DNA of 64,000 bases from Cymbidium sinense (lineage: Eukaryota > Streptophyta > Magnoliopsida > Asparagales > Orchidaceae), in NCBI GenBank assembly GCA_021442155.1, contig CM038222.1, positions 53,625,352 to 53,689,351 on the forward strand, in the 5' to 3' direction. Shown piece by piece: positions 48,041 to 61,090 of the stretch. The notes under the pieces are model-generated. The model ran no database searches and had not been told where the DNA came from. It worked only from the letters and a program-made list of their open reading frames with translations. The position numbers and the translations under genes were made by a program. How positions within the stretch are numbered: the stretch's first letter is position 1; every line of letters begins with the position of its first letter.

Positions 48041-50056
48041 TGAATTCTTCTGAGTAATGTCTACCTTATGGAATGGATGAGCTACCCCGGTCTTGTGCCA
48101 ATGGTTCCCTCACTTATTGCTCCACCATTTTCTTAATGTCTTTCTCATGCATGGGGGTACTATCTATGACCTTCCTATGCAAACTATCACTATCTTGGTC
48201 TACAAGAGAGGCACTCTTTGGAGGATCTAAGACATGTAAGAGTTCAGGCCAATCAGCCTCCATAGGAGTAGGCTGCAAAAGTGGAACCTAGTTTTGGAGT
48301 GCTAGAACTGCTACCAAAAAATCCTCAACCCTCCTTTTCATTCTATTGATCTGCTCGTCCTTCTTTCTAAACTGCTAAAGAAGGTACTGGGTCAAGTGAG
48401 AAGTGTCTCCTTCCTCGATCACGACACATTCCTGACTTTGATGGTCTTTATGGAGAGATCCCTAGGTATCAACCATATGGACTCCTACTGAATCCTCTAA
48501 TAGTTTATTCAAATCAAGGTTGAAGGCTACCCTACCCTCTTCTTAGTCTGAATGATCACTCCCAAGAAGTTATTTCTTCTCGACTAAGTAATTTTTTTTA
48601 GGATATCATCTAGTGACTGATCTCCTACTTTGTCTAGCTGAACTGGTACAAACATTTGTTGATGGCTGACTATAAGACTATGCTCATCTGAATCTATACA
48701 CCTGATACTGCCTATTGATGGGGTACTCTCCCTAAGGGGATCAACTTCCAGGCGCACTAGTATCCTCCCTCCCACTGCACTCTGTTGATATGGCAGTGGT
48801 GGCACTCTTTGGGTCTCCATTCCCTCTTTACCATAGCTATTGTGGGAGATCGAATGGGAGAGCTCGACCTCCTCTCAGTTAGTGGGATAGATGGAGTGGG
48901 ATCCTAGGCCATAGCTGAATCACCAATGGGGATGTCCTCTCCCCGGATGTAGACTTTTGGACCTTGGTAGGAACTGTGGAAGGAGGGACTCAGATGGAAG
49001 ATGATGTATGGGGAATTGAGTGGTGAGGCTGTGGATGAGGATTGGAGTGGTGTGGCTATGGAGACACTGACTGCCCTTCTATCGGAATGCTCCTCCTATG
49101 GCTTGTGGTGCCTATCCATACCATACTGTCTGTGTGATCGACACGGAGCCCACTGATCTAGAACAAGGGCGGAGGCCGCCGACTGCCTAACCTACCTCCA
49201 CCTTTTTTTCTTTCCTACTTGGGCTGATACTCAAGCCTCAGTGACTCTCTGCTTATGGATATGATCACTAACACTCCTAAGGATCAAGGACCTTAGATCA
49301 AATAATGTAACAAACTCTAAGCATACATAAGCTCTACTAACCTAGCGAAGAACTATCCTAAGACTAGCATAGGGCTTCCTCTGCTCCATAGCTAGTACCT
49401 CAAAGTAAGTTGGTGGTGGAGGCGATGCAGCAATCCTTCTATAATCCTCCTCTCCATCTGAGGCTGAGAGGGGATAAAACCTATTACCGCTCAAGAGCAG
49501 AGTGGTCTCACAAGGAGAACCCTCCTCAGTGATGTGGGAGGCAACATCATTCTCCCTGGCTGCTCGCTCATGGTGCCGCTTGATCTTCATATTCTTGTTA
49601 CAACGTTGAGTGCGAGTGAGTAGGGCAGAGTGAGAGTTGAAACCTACCTCAAAGGTAGGGGAAATTATCTTAGAAGCCAAGAAAGCCTTTCCCTTCAAAG
49701 TGGGCAAAAATAGTGAAGAGGTGCTAGCTCACATCGGGACAGCATCAACAACAACATACGCACGGGAACCACGACCGACACTACGCTAGAAAGAAGGAAC
49801 CATAACGATCTTTGCTGGGGACCTCGACTTCCTCTTTAGAGGACTTAGGCTACATGTCAAAGTGAAGGAGTGGGTTATGTCCAGCCACCTCCTCCCTACT
49901 AACGGTGGTGAGGGCTGGCCCTTTACAAGTGACCCTGATGACCTCAAAACCATGGCCAAACTAAATTAGATAGGTGGTGATCGTGGTGTGTATGGCCTGA
50001 TCCAAGGTCATATCCACACCCGACGAGAAAGAGAAGATGAACTTGTCGGAAGTCAT
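48041..50056 (-). pseudogene. Long region N-terminal to gag core, copy 2 (ORF1-like)
   Basis: The start is probably ATG at 50056 (minus), giving 'MTSDKFIFSFSSGVDMTLDQ'. A 121-codon open stretch (49707-49342) contains 'FEVGFNSHSALLTRTQRCNK', 'KIKRHHERAARENDVASHIT' and 'APPPPTYFEV'-like Pro-rich sequence. Parts of it match copy 1 at about 17776-17390, so this is a real coding block of the family. A second open piece (48820-48584) includes 'VPVQLDKVGDQSLDDILKKI'. I do not recognise its function. It may equal the ORF1 that precedes gag in Ogre-type elements. Frameshifts and stops make it a pseudogene. Confidence 0.6.
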
Positions 50057-50189
50057 AATAACTGAACTGAAGATGGAGAAGGAACTGACTGTGTTGATAC
50101 CTCTACATTCGTTAAAACATAACTGAGTCAGACCCATGTTTTGATATTTTTTTTCAAGTATTAAGTTATGATATTGATTTGGAATTTCA

Positions 50190-51220
50190 ACCCACACTTA
50201 ATAAATTCAAGTATGCTATCATTAAATTAGAGAGATTTTAGAATGTGAGGAAAGACTTTGCCATAGAATTTGATTTTGATTTGGAACCCATATCCAACAA
50301 ATTTTGGTATATTGGATGGGATTCGTTCATTTGGAGAGACTTTGGAGATGAATTTATTTTTGTTTTATCCTTTGTTTTAAAATTTGATTTTGAAATCTTC
50401 ACTTAGAAAATTTAGGTATGTTAAATGAGATTCAAATGTATGTTTGGAAATCTTTAAAAACATTTTGTTTGTGGGGGGTTTTTGTTCATTTGTTTGATTT
50501 GATTTGAAGATGGGATCCTTAATTAACAAATTTAGGTATGCTAAGCAGGGCTCAAGTGTGTTTGATATGTTTGTTTTGAAAATGGGACTCTTACTTAACA
50601 AATTTAAGTATGCTGAGTAGGATCCAAAATATGCTACACATGGTTGTCTTGTTTTGATTTGAAAAAAGGGGAACTCTTATTTAACAAATGTGGGTATGCT
50701 AAATAGAGTTCAATTTATATTGTGTTTTTGTTTGATAATGATTTTGAAAAAAGGAACTCTCATTTGACAAATTTGGGTATGTCAAATGGAGTCCAAATGT
50801 GTTCTGATTTTTAAGATTTTAGAAAAAAGGAACTCTACTTAACAAATGTAGGTATGCTAAATAGAATTCAATTTGTTCTGATTTTCCAAAAATTGAACTC
50901 TCATTTGACAAATTTGAGTATGTCAAATGGAGTTCAAATATGTTTTTTGATTTTGTGTGTGATATTTGCTTTTGAAAAGAGGAACCACCACTTAACAAAA
51001 TTTGGGTATGTTAAATGAGGTTCAATGATATGTTGATTTTGATTTGTATTTTGATTTGAAAGTAGAACTCCATTTAACAAATTTGGGTATGTTAAATGAG
51101 TTTGATTGATTGATTTTACTTTGAAGAGCGTGCTTTTAAAAATTTATTGAAAAGTGAACTTGATTTTTGATTTTGAAAAAGGACCCTTATTTAACACATT
51201 TTAGTATGTTAAATGAAGTT
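50190..51220 (-). repeat. Tandem hairpin array in the gag leader, copy 2
   Basis: About 12 units like those at 18330-19490. Clear examples are 50895-50935 (outer arm GAACTC/GAGTTC, inner arm CATTTGACA/TGTCAAATG), 50982-51023 (outer GAACC/GGTTC, inner CTTAACA/TGTTAAA with a wobble-type end), and about 50295-50320 (ATCCAA/TTGGAT). Arms vary while pairing is kept. The array again sits immediately 5' of the gag start on the gag strand. Confidence 0.8.
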
Positions 51221-51720
51221 TGGTTATTCTTATTATTTTGAAAATAAGTTTATTTCTTGCAAACTTTATGTTATGTGAAAGGGATTTCAAAATAATTTTA
51301 TATTGGAAAGATGCTTTTAAAAATTTTTGCAAAAGGTTTTACTTATTTTAGATTGAATTTTATTGAAACTTTCTTGAATATGGGATGAACCTTGCCTCAC
51401 CAAGCTAGTGATAAAGAGATTCTAAGTTTGGTCAGCTCCATTCATTAGTTAATTTATTTTACCTATTGGGGGACCCAATAGGATTTTAACACCTATATGG
51501 AGTGAGGTCTTAAAACCTAAAAGGATGTTGGCTAGCTTTGCTTAAGGATGAAATAAGCTAAACGCAAACAGAAAGAAAGATAGTCTTGGGCTTATATAAA
51601 ATATAAGTTCACTATCGATGCTTGGAGATAATAATAGTCTACTAAAGATGGAGAGAGGAATAATCTAGAATTATGAAAAAATCTGTGGTTTTATTTTCAT
51701 ATGTATGTATGGAGGAAGGG
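51221..51720. other. Spacer between hairpin array 2 and LTR copy I
   Basis: No gene seen. It holds a perfect 9-bp stem with a 3-nt loop at 51462-51482. It ends in 'tatgtatggaggaagggg' just before the LTR start, a short purine run that could be a decayed polypurine tract pointing right, that is, opposite to gag. Confidence 0.5.
51462..51482. repeat. Perfect 9-bp hairpin, 3-nt loop
   Basis: CCTATTGGG (51462-51470), loop GGA, CCCAATAGG (51474-51482). It is isolated and not part of the neighbouring array. It could be an RNA stem in the leader or a chance palindrome. Confidence 0.7.
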
Positions 51721-53461
51721 GGGACACCATGTAGATCATAAGGGGTACTTATTAAAGTGATCGGGTATGATATTGATGTATGATGTACTATCTTGAAAGA
51801 TGGAGGCAACACACTTCAATGGATCTAATCACTTAATAAGGATTCCTAAGGCATGATGGGTCTTCGAATATACCAGAGATTTTCCCCCTTCTTTACATGG
51901 ATGAAAAAAGCAGGGTATATATTTAACCAAGTTTTAAAGTTCCCTATGGAGGCAAGCCCCCATAATTAATTACACCTTAGGGAATAAAATTTCCTAAGGA
52001 TCTTCTCGATTAAAGTAGACAATTAGGGTTTCTAAAGATTTTAAGGTTAGACTATCAAAGGATTTGTTATGTTTAGAAAATCAAATGGGAAAGTTCAAGG
52101 AGAAGACTTATTTTTGAAAGCCAAAGGGGATAGGTACGAAATACTCATGATACTAAGAGACCTAATGAGCATTCCAATCTATCATATGATTGGGCTTTAT
52201 AATTTTGAAGTTAAAAAAATTATATGTTTTGAGTTAAAATTTTATTAGATTACTAGGGCTTATAATCTAGCAACAGAAGATTATATAAATGTCTAAGAGA
52301 TGAGAATTTATGCTTGTAGCCCAAAGAAAGTAGCCACCTCGGATCTTAAATCTAAGGAGTTTTAGGATAAGCTAAAGCATGACCTAAATCTAAGCAAAGA
52401 TGGGCATAAGGTTTACCTCCATAAGAGAGGATAAACCACTCGACTGTTGGACTTACAACTACCTGGAGTGGTCACCAGCTAACTTCTCCTACGATTTTGA
52501 AATCATGTAGTCCGGTCTTATGAATTACAAGATAGTTGGGCAGTTATATATTTAGAAAGAGACTAAAGTCCTTAAACACACTCCCTAAGATACTAGAGCA
52601 TGAGTGGTATGAATAATGGCTTAGTCTAATGCAAAAATCATTTAAAGTTTTATTTAATTTTGACACCTCATTTTGATAATGGCTTTAGGATTTTGATGCC
52701 TATATGCATGATGAAATAAGATCGTTGGGTAAATCAATGAGAGTGGGGTGTTTTCCACCACAAGGGATCCCCTCACAGGTCAAGCATTCCCATATCATGC
52801 AAAGATTGAAATCCCTATTTTCAAGAATGAAATAATATGATATGCATGTTGTGAAACATTCAACCATTCACCTAAGGGTTGCTAAATATTTTAATTATCT
52901 TATTTAACACCTAGGATCTATGGTGAGTTATGAGTTAGAGAAAATTTTAGTTATGAGTTGTAGTTGGGTAGAAAATTTATTTTTTCCTAAGAACCTAATT
53001 GCATCTAGGCCACACATTAAAGTATCAATCATTTAAAAAACTAAGAAAAGCATGTTGTCCTAATGCATAATTTAAACAAATCATTAAACATTTTATAGCT
53101 ATCGTAAAAGAATAACAGGCCGATGTGATCAGGTACCACCGTATAACCTGAAAAGAGAAGATGGGTAGCCAAGCTCTACCATTATACAACTCAGAATATA
53201 AAAGAATAATTATAATTTTATTAAATGAACAGATGCTACGGGGGGTCATTATTCTTCATTCTTCATATATTCATCTTGATGTCTCCATTTGATTTGATTT
53301 ACTCCACTTCAAAGGCATCACATGGCCTCCAAGGACAAACCTTTCTAGCCAATGCTCATCCTTATCCCTCATAATACTAATCCTAATTCTTAATGCAAAC
53401 ATTTCTTTAAAAATAGGAAAAATAAATCTAACTACACCTATGAAATAGAGGTTAGCTAAAC
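51721..53461 (+). mobile_element. Giant LTR-like unit, copy I (first ~1.7 kb)
   Basis: Starts 'gggacaccatgtagatcata' and follows the conserved 5' block: 'agtgatcgggtatgatattg', 'aggcatgatgggtcttcgaa', 'acctcggatcttaaatctaa', and the hairpin block at 53162-53179. It breaks after 'gaaatagaggttagctaaac' and is joined to the internal 3' end that precedes copy J. ORFs 53025-53249 and 53271-53492 are non-coding repeat sequence. Confidence 0.75.
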
Positions 53462-53539
53462 ACACTGTGGTGAAAAATATTCCTGCCTTCATCTAACCTT
53501 TGGAAATGATAAATAAAAATAGAAATATATATGCCTTGT
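53462..53539 (+). other. Internal 3' end remnant before LTR copy J
   Basis: 'actgtggtgaaaaatattcc' aligns with 'cctgtggtgaataaatttct' at 63535 before copy K and with the minus strand near 13125 before copy B. The purine tract itself has decayed to 'gataaataaaaatagaaat'. A deletion has therefore removed everything from within copy I to the end of the internal region. Confidence 0.6.
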
Positions 53540-55080
53540 TGTGACACCACATAGGTCCACAGATATTCTTATTAGGGTGATCAGGTATGACATTGAAGAA
53601 AGGTGTACTATCTTGAAAGATAGAAGTCACCACCATACAATAGACCTAATCACCTCAATAAGGACTCCTAAGGACTATGGGTCTTCAGAATCTACCAGAG
53701 ATTCTTCCCTACTTTACATGAAAAAGTAAAGCATATTTTTCTTAAACTGGGTTCGTCAAGTTCCCTATGGAGGCAAGCACCCATAGTTAATTACATCCTA
53801 AGGAATAGGATTCCTTAGGAACACTCTCGATTAAGATAAATGATCGTTGTCTCCAAAGATTTCAAAGATAAGACTATCAATCAATTAGTTTATTTTTAGA
53901 AGATCAAGTGAGATTGATCAAGAAGAGGGAGTTACCAAAGAAAGATAAGTAGGGGATGCTTATGATACTAGGAATCCTAGTAAGCATCCCAAATTATCGT
54001 ATGGTTGGGCTTTATATTTTTGAAATTTGAAGGGAATTATTTATTTTCAGTTGAATTTTTATTAGAAATCTAAGGCTTACAATTCCATGACACAAGATCA
54101 TCAAAATGCTTAAGAGGTGAGAATTTATGCTCGTAGACTACAAAGGGAAATAAAAATCTCTGAATCTAAATCTAGGGAGCTTTGGTGAGGGCCAAAGTAC
54201 AACCTAAATCTAAAGCAAAAATAGGCATTTGGTTTACCTCCATAAGAGAGGATAAACCACCCGACTATTTCGACTTACAATCACCTAGGGATGGCTGCTA
54301 ACTAACTCCTCCTATGATTTTAATTACTTGTAGGAAAGTCATATGCTTTTGCAAGATTGCTCAGCTGTTGTTTATTTAAAAAGAGACTAAGTCTTTAAAC
54401 ATGTTCCCTAAGAGACTAGATCATGTAGGGCATGATTTAATGACCTAGATCTAATGCAAACTTTGTTAAATTTTATTTTTGTTTTTGGACTATTGATTTG
54501 ACACACGCTTATAATATTTACATGCCTAATGCATGAGAAATGAGATTATGGGCCATAATCAGCAAGAAAAGGAGGTGTGTTTCCACCATGGCACTCAAAG
54601 GTCAAGCCAAGTTCTCTAGCATGGGAGGAAGCCCTCCAAATCAAGAGCGAAGCAATATGCTTTTTTATGTATGATGAGAGAAAGAAAATACAACATCCAT
54701 CTAACGGGTTGCTAAATCTTTTATCTTGCTTTATATCCTAAGCTTTAGGTGAGGTTATGAGTTGTTTAATTTCTAGTTTTGAGTTGATTAATTGTATAGA
54801 AAATTTATTTTTTCCTAAGAGCCTAATCGTCATCTAGGTCATACATCAAAGCAAGGAAGAAACTAAAAAAGCATGTCATCTTAATGCACAAGATAAACAA
54901 ACACCAATCAATTTATAAATCTAGCACAAAGGAAAGAGGTCATGTGTGGTCGGGCTCCACCACACAAACCTGAAAAATAAATTGGGTAGCCAAGCTCTAC
55001 CCTTATACAATCCAAATTACAAATGAATTAATTACAAAAATGAATTCATGTTATGGGGTCTTCATTCTTCATTCTTCATT

Positions 55081-55132
55081 TCTTCTTTCTTCTTTCTTCT
55101 TTCTTCTTTCTTATTTCTTCTTTCTTCTTTCT
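55081..55132. repeat. (TTCTTTC)n heptamer microsatellite
   Basis: About seven units of TTCTTTC with one 'ttatttc' variant. The equivalent place in other copies is only mildly CTTC-rich ('cttcatgtcttcatttctcc' at about 21332), so the run expanded in copy J. Confidence 0.9.
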
Positions 55133-58100
55133 ACTTTTGGTTAGTTGAAATGTGATTGCTCCAAAAAGATTCATGTGGTACATAAGATAGTCTTATAACA
55201 AATGTTCATCCTAATCCCCCATAACATTCATTCAAAATCCTAATTTGCAAAATTATATGAAAGGGGAAAGTAAATCTAACTAAAATATGCAAAATAGAGA
55301 TTAGTTAAACAAACCACACAATCCCAAGAATCTATTACACATATCCTACACATAGGTAACTAAGTCCACCTGGCCTATTTTGGATTATGCAGCAACCTGC
55401 ATAGCAAAAATATTTATATTTTTATTACAGCACCCCTTATGCACAATCCTCTATAGAAGATAACGATTAGACTAAGATTGTCCTACCATTCAGTCTACGC
55501 ACATACACCCTAACATCTAGACTAAAGCATTACATCACAAAATAAAATCAAACATCAAACAATGCACCACCCTAACCTAAAGCTAGAAATGGTGACTTAG
55601 TCTAATGTTGTGCCATTTAAGGTTTGTGTGGTATGTTTAGTTAGGCTTAAAGGTTGAAGCTTTTTAAGTATGAAAAATTTTCAACTTAGAGGGTGGCTTC
55701 ATTTAAATGATTTAGTTGATTTGGTTGATTTTATTTTGTGATTTGATTTGGTTTGAATGAACCTACAATTAATTACTAAGTATTGTAAAGAGAGGAAAAG
55801 AGAAGAGAACTTGTCTTTCCTCCCTACCTTAAGCAATTTCTAAGGTAGATTCATTATTGACTTTTGTTTAGCAAATATTTTATTATCTATTTTGATTAAT
55901 CCTAAGTTTAGATTTTCCCCAAACAAACCTATTCAAAAAGAAAGGCATTTTAAGATTAAGTAAAGTGAATTACAAAACACACAACACTTTATTTCTTTCC
56001 AACATATGTAACATGCATATGGATAAATCCTAAGAATATCTACACATGCAAATGGAAATGTTTAGCACACCTTCATGATGAAAGCTAAGAGAGTTTGTTT
56101 GAGAAAATTTTGGAATGTTTCATATATGCATGATTTTGTTAAGTAGAAAAGAGGGATTCTTTTATCCATTATTCAAATGCACAATTACATGTATGAAAGG
56201 AATATGTGAGTACGATACCATTATTTTCTACACCAGGGGTGTAAAGTACAAGACCTACTTGGGGCTACTTAAAGCCTCGTAACCCCGAGATGCCCAAACT
56301 AACATGCCACTTTCCTTAAATACATGTGCATGTACAAAGGGAAATGAATGGAAAAAGAAACATGCAAAAAATTTATGTTTGTTTAATTTGTTGGTTGTTT
56401 AATTTATTTGTGCAAGTATGAATATCCTTCTTATTTGATGACATAAGAGTGAATAGGAATGAATTTAAGCAAGTGTTGTGTTCTTTTCAAATGAACTATA
56501 CACTTTGCAAATCTCATTCAAAACTATGTTAAAAGAGAAGAGAAGGAAAGTCACACAATGTGCACCTTATATTATACTCACATGCAATCTTATAAATAAT
56601 TATTAGTAGCATACCTTTCAGTTGTAATGTTTGATTTATAAGTTTTGAAAATAATTTGGGATTTAGTAGTGATAATATCCATTCATGTTCTTACTTTAGC
56701 CAAAACATGTAATTTGACATAAAAGAAACATTTCATTATAATTTGATTTTTCAAAAGATATGAATGCATGCTTTTCATATGAAATACACATTTAGCATGC
56801 TAGGAAAAAAATAAAGTGATGAAAGCATGTAAATTCATTCACCCTAATTAATTCCTAAAGACAATCCTATGGAATAAGATTATTTGAAGTGAATCAAATT
56901 TGAATTTAAGGAATGTGAAAAGGGCTTGCTGGTCCTAACCCATCTCCCACATGATGTTGATTTAGTTTATTTTTAGAACCATTAGATTTATTTTATACTT
57001 TGTTTAGTTTAAGGTGTACATTAAGTTCATTAATTACCCCTTACCTACACTACTTTAACATATTTAACTAAATAATTATGAGCCAATGTATGACATAAAA
57101 TCACAAGAAATTTAAATCAGCAATGCACCTTAGAAAGAAAGACGCCTAATGCATTTGACTCACAATTAATGATTAATTAAGCTAAAGGGTTTAATTTAAG
57201 TACTTTCATAACCCTTGCAATAATTATGGGTTAGATATGATTTCCTTAAGCTACTTAGGTTATTGAACACCTAAGTTTCTACCCAACAAGAAAAAAGATT
57301 AAGTTCAGATTGATTTGATTTAAAATTTTTGATTAATTAAGCCATTTAATTAAGTGATTAAACTATTTAATTAATTTATACCTTAATTAAATTCTTATCC
57401 AAATGAAATAAACCTAGGGGCAAAAGATTTAGGAGAGGAGTCTAATCTCATTCCCTAAGTCTATTCACTATTCTAAGGTAATTAGCAAACTTAATTAATA
57501 AATTTATCACTATTTAATAGGTTAATAAATAATTTAAATAATTAGGAGAGTAATTAGGAATTAATCAAGCAATTATCCTAATTAAACTATTAATAAAATC
57601 CAAGAAAATTACGGGAGGCGGAAGTCATCCCACTAAAAAAATAAGAGAAGTTTGGAATTAATTAGTGAAATAATTAAGGAGTAATTAACATAATTACAAT
57701 CCCAATAAAACCTAAATTGCAAAAATTTTACTGTTCAAAATCAATTAAACTTAATTAGATATTATTCCCATTTGAAATATCTTCAAAATGTATTTGAGTT
57801 TGTAATTTTCTAATTTTTATATATTTAGTTATGTATTTTTGAAGTTTCTATGACTAAAACTTAATTAAATAGCCTAATTATGTAAGTAATCCCATCGGCA
57901 CCACATGGACCACTGACGTGGCATGCGCTTTCCATGTGGCATGATGGATTGGTTGTTTAAGTTATCACATCGCTAGTCGGGCCGACAAGATTTCGCTGAT
58001 CACCGATCAAAGATCAGACGGTCAAGATCGAGCCTGCTGTATTAAAGGGATTACTCGGATGATCTAGCATGGATTAATTAGGACTGTCTATCCAAAACAT

Positions 58101-59199
58101 GCGAGTTGGATATTCCATGATTCGTCCTTGAGCTCACCTGCGGGAGAGGGTAACCACCATGGCTTGATCCAAGCTAGATTGAGCTCGGATTGAGCTAAAA
58201 TTAAACCCACACCATCAACATATAAGGAGATGAAGATCTAATGGTCAAAATCCAATGGGATTACAATTCCCTTCAAAATGGACCACATAAAATTCTCCTC
58301 CCTAAGCTCGATTTTGATCCATACCTCACCGGAGGCTATCAACGACGCTCCCAACGGTCAAGGTAGCTTCGTCTAGTGGAGACAAAGCTCTGTTGAAGAT
58401 TTGAGGACTTAAGGTTGAGTGGATCTTCCTATTGACCAAAGTGGGCTTCAATTAGGTGCAGCTTTGGTCTAGCTCCCCTCTCCCATGCCTTGGAAGCCTG
58501 GATGAAGACTTAGGTGAGCTCGATTAGGTCCCCTCAAGGTGCTTGAAGGAGGAATTAAGCTCTGGTGAAAAATTGGATGAGATGGAAAATCCCTTGAGCT
58601 CCTGGCTTAGGCTAAACCAAAAATGGAGAAATCAAAGTAGCTTAGGAAACCTTGGGGGAGCTTGGAATTGCTTCCTCTGAGTTCCTATGCTTTAATCGAA
58701 TGTTAATGAAAGCAATTCAAGTGAAATTAGGGGGAGTATATCTCCCCCTAGAAGGATCGAACAGTCGAGCATGGCTTTGTCATTTTGATCAAATTGATCA
58801 CAAGGGTTGTGTTGTTTTGGCCATTTTGGATTCCATGTGGTTTGGTTTGGCCATAGTGAGGTAGTGGAGAAGTTTTCATGTGCTAAATAAGGTGGAGTGA
58901 TTACCATATGCTCATTTTGAGTGGGGTGGTTGATTATGGCCTTGGGTTGGGTTTGGCTGAGCCAAACCCATTGGGTCATGTGCACCACACTCATTAGTGT
59001 CCACTTGGTCCACTAAGAGAGTGTCAAGTGGCCATGAAAAGGATATAACCAAATTCCAAGTGGAATTGGCCATAGGTTACCCCTTGAACTAAGGGTAAAA
59101 TGGTCATTTGGCTTTGATTTCACTTTAGGCAGATTTAGAATAGTTTGAAATTGGGTTGGTCCAAATTTCAAAGAATTTGGAGTTTATTTGATGTCATTT

Positions 59200-60060
59200 T
59201 GCACATGTTGACCCATTTAGATCAAAATAGGTCAACTTAGGTTAAGTTGACCAATTGGTCAAATTGGGTCAAACCAAGGGTTTGGTCAAGTTCATATGGC
59301 CATTTGAAATGTGTTGGCATCATTGGTTTGGTTAAATTTGGTTTATATTTGGATTTGGTTCACTTGATTTCATTTAGGTCACATGGGTCAAGTTGACCAA
59401 TTTGACCCATTTGGCCCAATTGGGCTAGGTTATGGGTTGGCTTAGGTTTGGTTGGTTATTTGAAATATGTTGCAAGCTTTGGTTTCAAATAATTTTGATT
59501 AGATTTGATTTTAGTTCAATTTGACCTTTTAAGTCAAGTTGGGTTTATGGTCAATTGGGCTAGGTTGGGTCTAGTTGGCCAATTGAGGCTTTGGTCAAGT
59601 TCATCAAGTGTCTAGAATTAATTTAACCCATTGGTTGCAATCAATTTGGCTTAGCTCAAGATTTGACACATTTTGACTTTTTAGGTCATGTTGGGTCAAC
59701 TTTGGTCAAGTGGCCAATTGGCTAGGTTATGCTCAAATGATGACTTGGTCAAGTTCAAACATTGATCATGAATTGGTTTTAATTAATGGTTTCAATCAAT
59801 TTGGCCTATGATGGATTTAGCTAGTTTAGGTTTCATTTTGGCTAAGTGTTGACTTAGTCAATCCTTATGTTTGACTTGGTTTGACCCAATTTGAGTGATT
59901 GATCATCTTATGATGATTGTTGCTCATAATATGAGACTTAGGTGGGCTTAGTTCAATCCAATTTAGGTAGGATTAGAATTTGGCTCAAAAGGGGTACTTT
60001 AGGTCACTTTGGGTCAAGTAAGCCTAAGTGGGTCAATTGACTTGATCAAGGCTTGAATCA
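59200..60060. promoter_or_regulatory. TTGAC/GTCAA cluster in LTR copy J
   Basis: Dense TTGACC and GGTCAA sites such as 'ggtcaacttaggttaagttg', 'gaccaattggtcaaattggg' and 'gggtcaagttgaccaatttg'. Same position within the unit as in copies A, B, E and G. Confidence 0.45.
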
Positions 60061-60199
60061 AGTTTGGTTGAACTCACATATGGACTTATGATTGAAATAT
60101 AAATCTATTTTCAAGTGATTTGGAGTCAAATGGGTTTTGATTCATTTGATAATTTCAAGATCAAAGGATGAACATGGGTTTGACTTGGATTTGATTTCT

Positions 60200-60560
60200 G
60201 AATTTAGTTTTAGTTTGATGATTGAAGTTTATGTTTATATTCGATTCATGATTGAAGGATTGATTGAATCATGAAGAAAAATCAAGGGTTTGTCTTGATT
60301 TGAGTTTGATTTGGCTAAGTTCAAGAATTTGACTTGAAATGCATAGGATGAATTTTGGTTAAATTTGGATTTGAGATTTGAATTTAGTTTTGGTTTGATG
60401 ATTGAAGTTTATGTCTATATTTGGTTTTATGATTGAAGGATTGATTGAATCATGAAGAAAAATCAAGGGTTTGGCTTGATTTGAGTTTGATTTTGCTAAG
60501 TTCAAGAATTTTACTTGAAGAACATAAGTTGGATTTTGGTTAAATTTGGATTTGAGTTTT
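60200..60560 (+). repeat. 180-bp tandem repeat, two copies (unit J)
   Basis: 'tagtttgatgattgaagttt' at 60211 recurs as 'tggtttgatgattgaagttt' at 60391, exactly 180 bp later, and the intervening sequence matches closely ('gaagaaaaatcaagggtttg' in both). The minus ORF at 60359-60595 is a repeat artefact. Confidence 0.85.
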
Positions 60561-61090
60561 GAATTTACTTTTGGATATTTGAATTTATATTTCATTTATA
60601 TTTGTGAATATAAATGAGAATATAAATGGATTATGAGAAAATTTCTTGAATTTGAATTGATTTAGATTTGATTTGATCTAAGTTCATAAGATGGAATCAA
60701 AGTGACTTAGGAAAGATTTTGGATTTAGATTTCAATCATGGATTTCAATCATTTAGAATTGATTCATGATTTGAGAAAATCCATTTGAATTGATTTAAGG
60801 TTTGTTTTTGGAGTTGAAGTTAATCTGAGTTTGGAGTTTGATTTGAATTTGGAGTTTGACTTGAAAGTAGGAAGTGAGTATTTGGTTCAAGCTATAGAGT
60901 AGGCAAATTTTCCTAACACCCCTAAGGCATAACCTATTCATATGGATATCTCTTCTAAGTGTCTAAGGTTAGGTTAAGTGTTCACTTAATCGCTATAAGT
61001 GTCTTAAGACTAAGGAACTCTTAGTATCTAAGAGGAGTCCTATGTCTAAGATGAAAAGGTTGAGAGATCATTCTAGAAATAAGGTCAACA

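Larger units (their letters stand above)
53540..61090 (+). mobile_element. Giant LTR-like unit, copy J, full length (~7.55 kb)
   Basis: The best-defined copy: it starts TGTGACACCAC and ends AAGGTCAACA, so it has TG...CA termini. A decayed polypurine region precedes it and a repeat-filled internal region follows. Order inside: conserved 5' block, hairpin (54984-55002), (TTCTTTC)n microsatellite, one ~250-bp module (56200-56310), TTAATTAA-rich stretch (57160-57790), GC-richer block (57890-58170), 'gatccaagctagattgagct' block, TTGAC cluster (59200-60060), 180-bp repeats (60200-60560), and conserved 3' end (60880-61090). An LTR of this size is at or beyond the upper range I know for plant Gypsy elements, in which the Ogre group has the longest. 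Confidence 0.75.
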
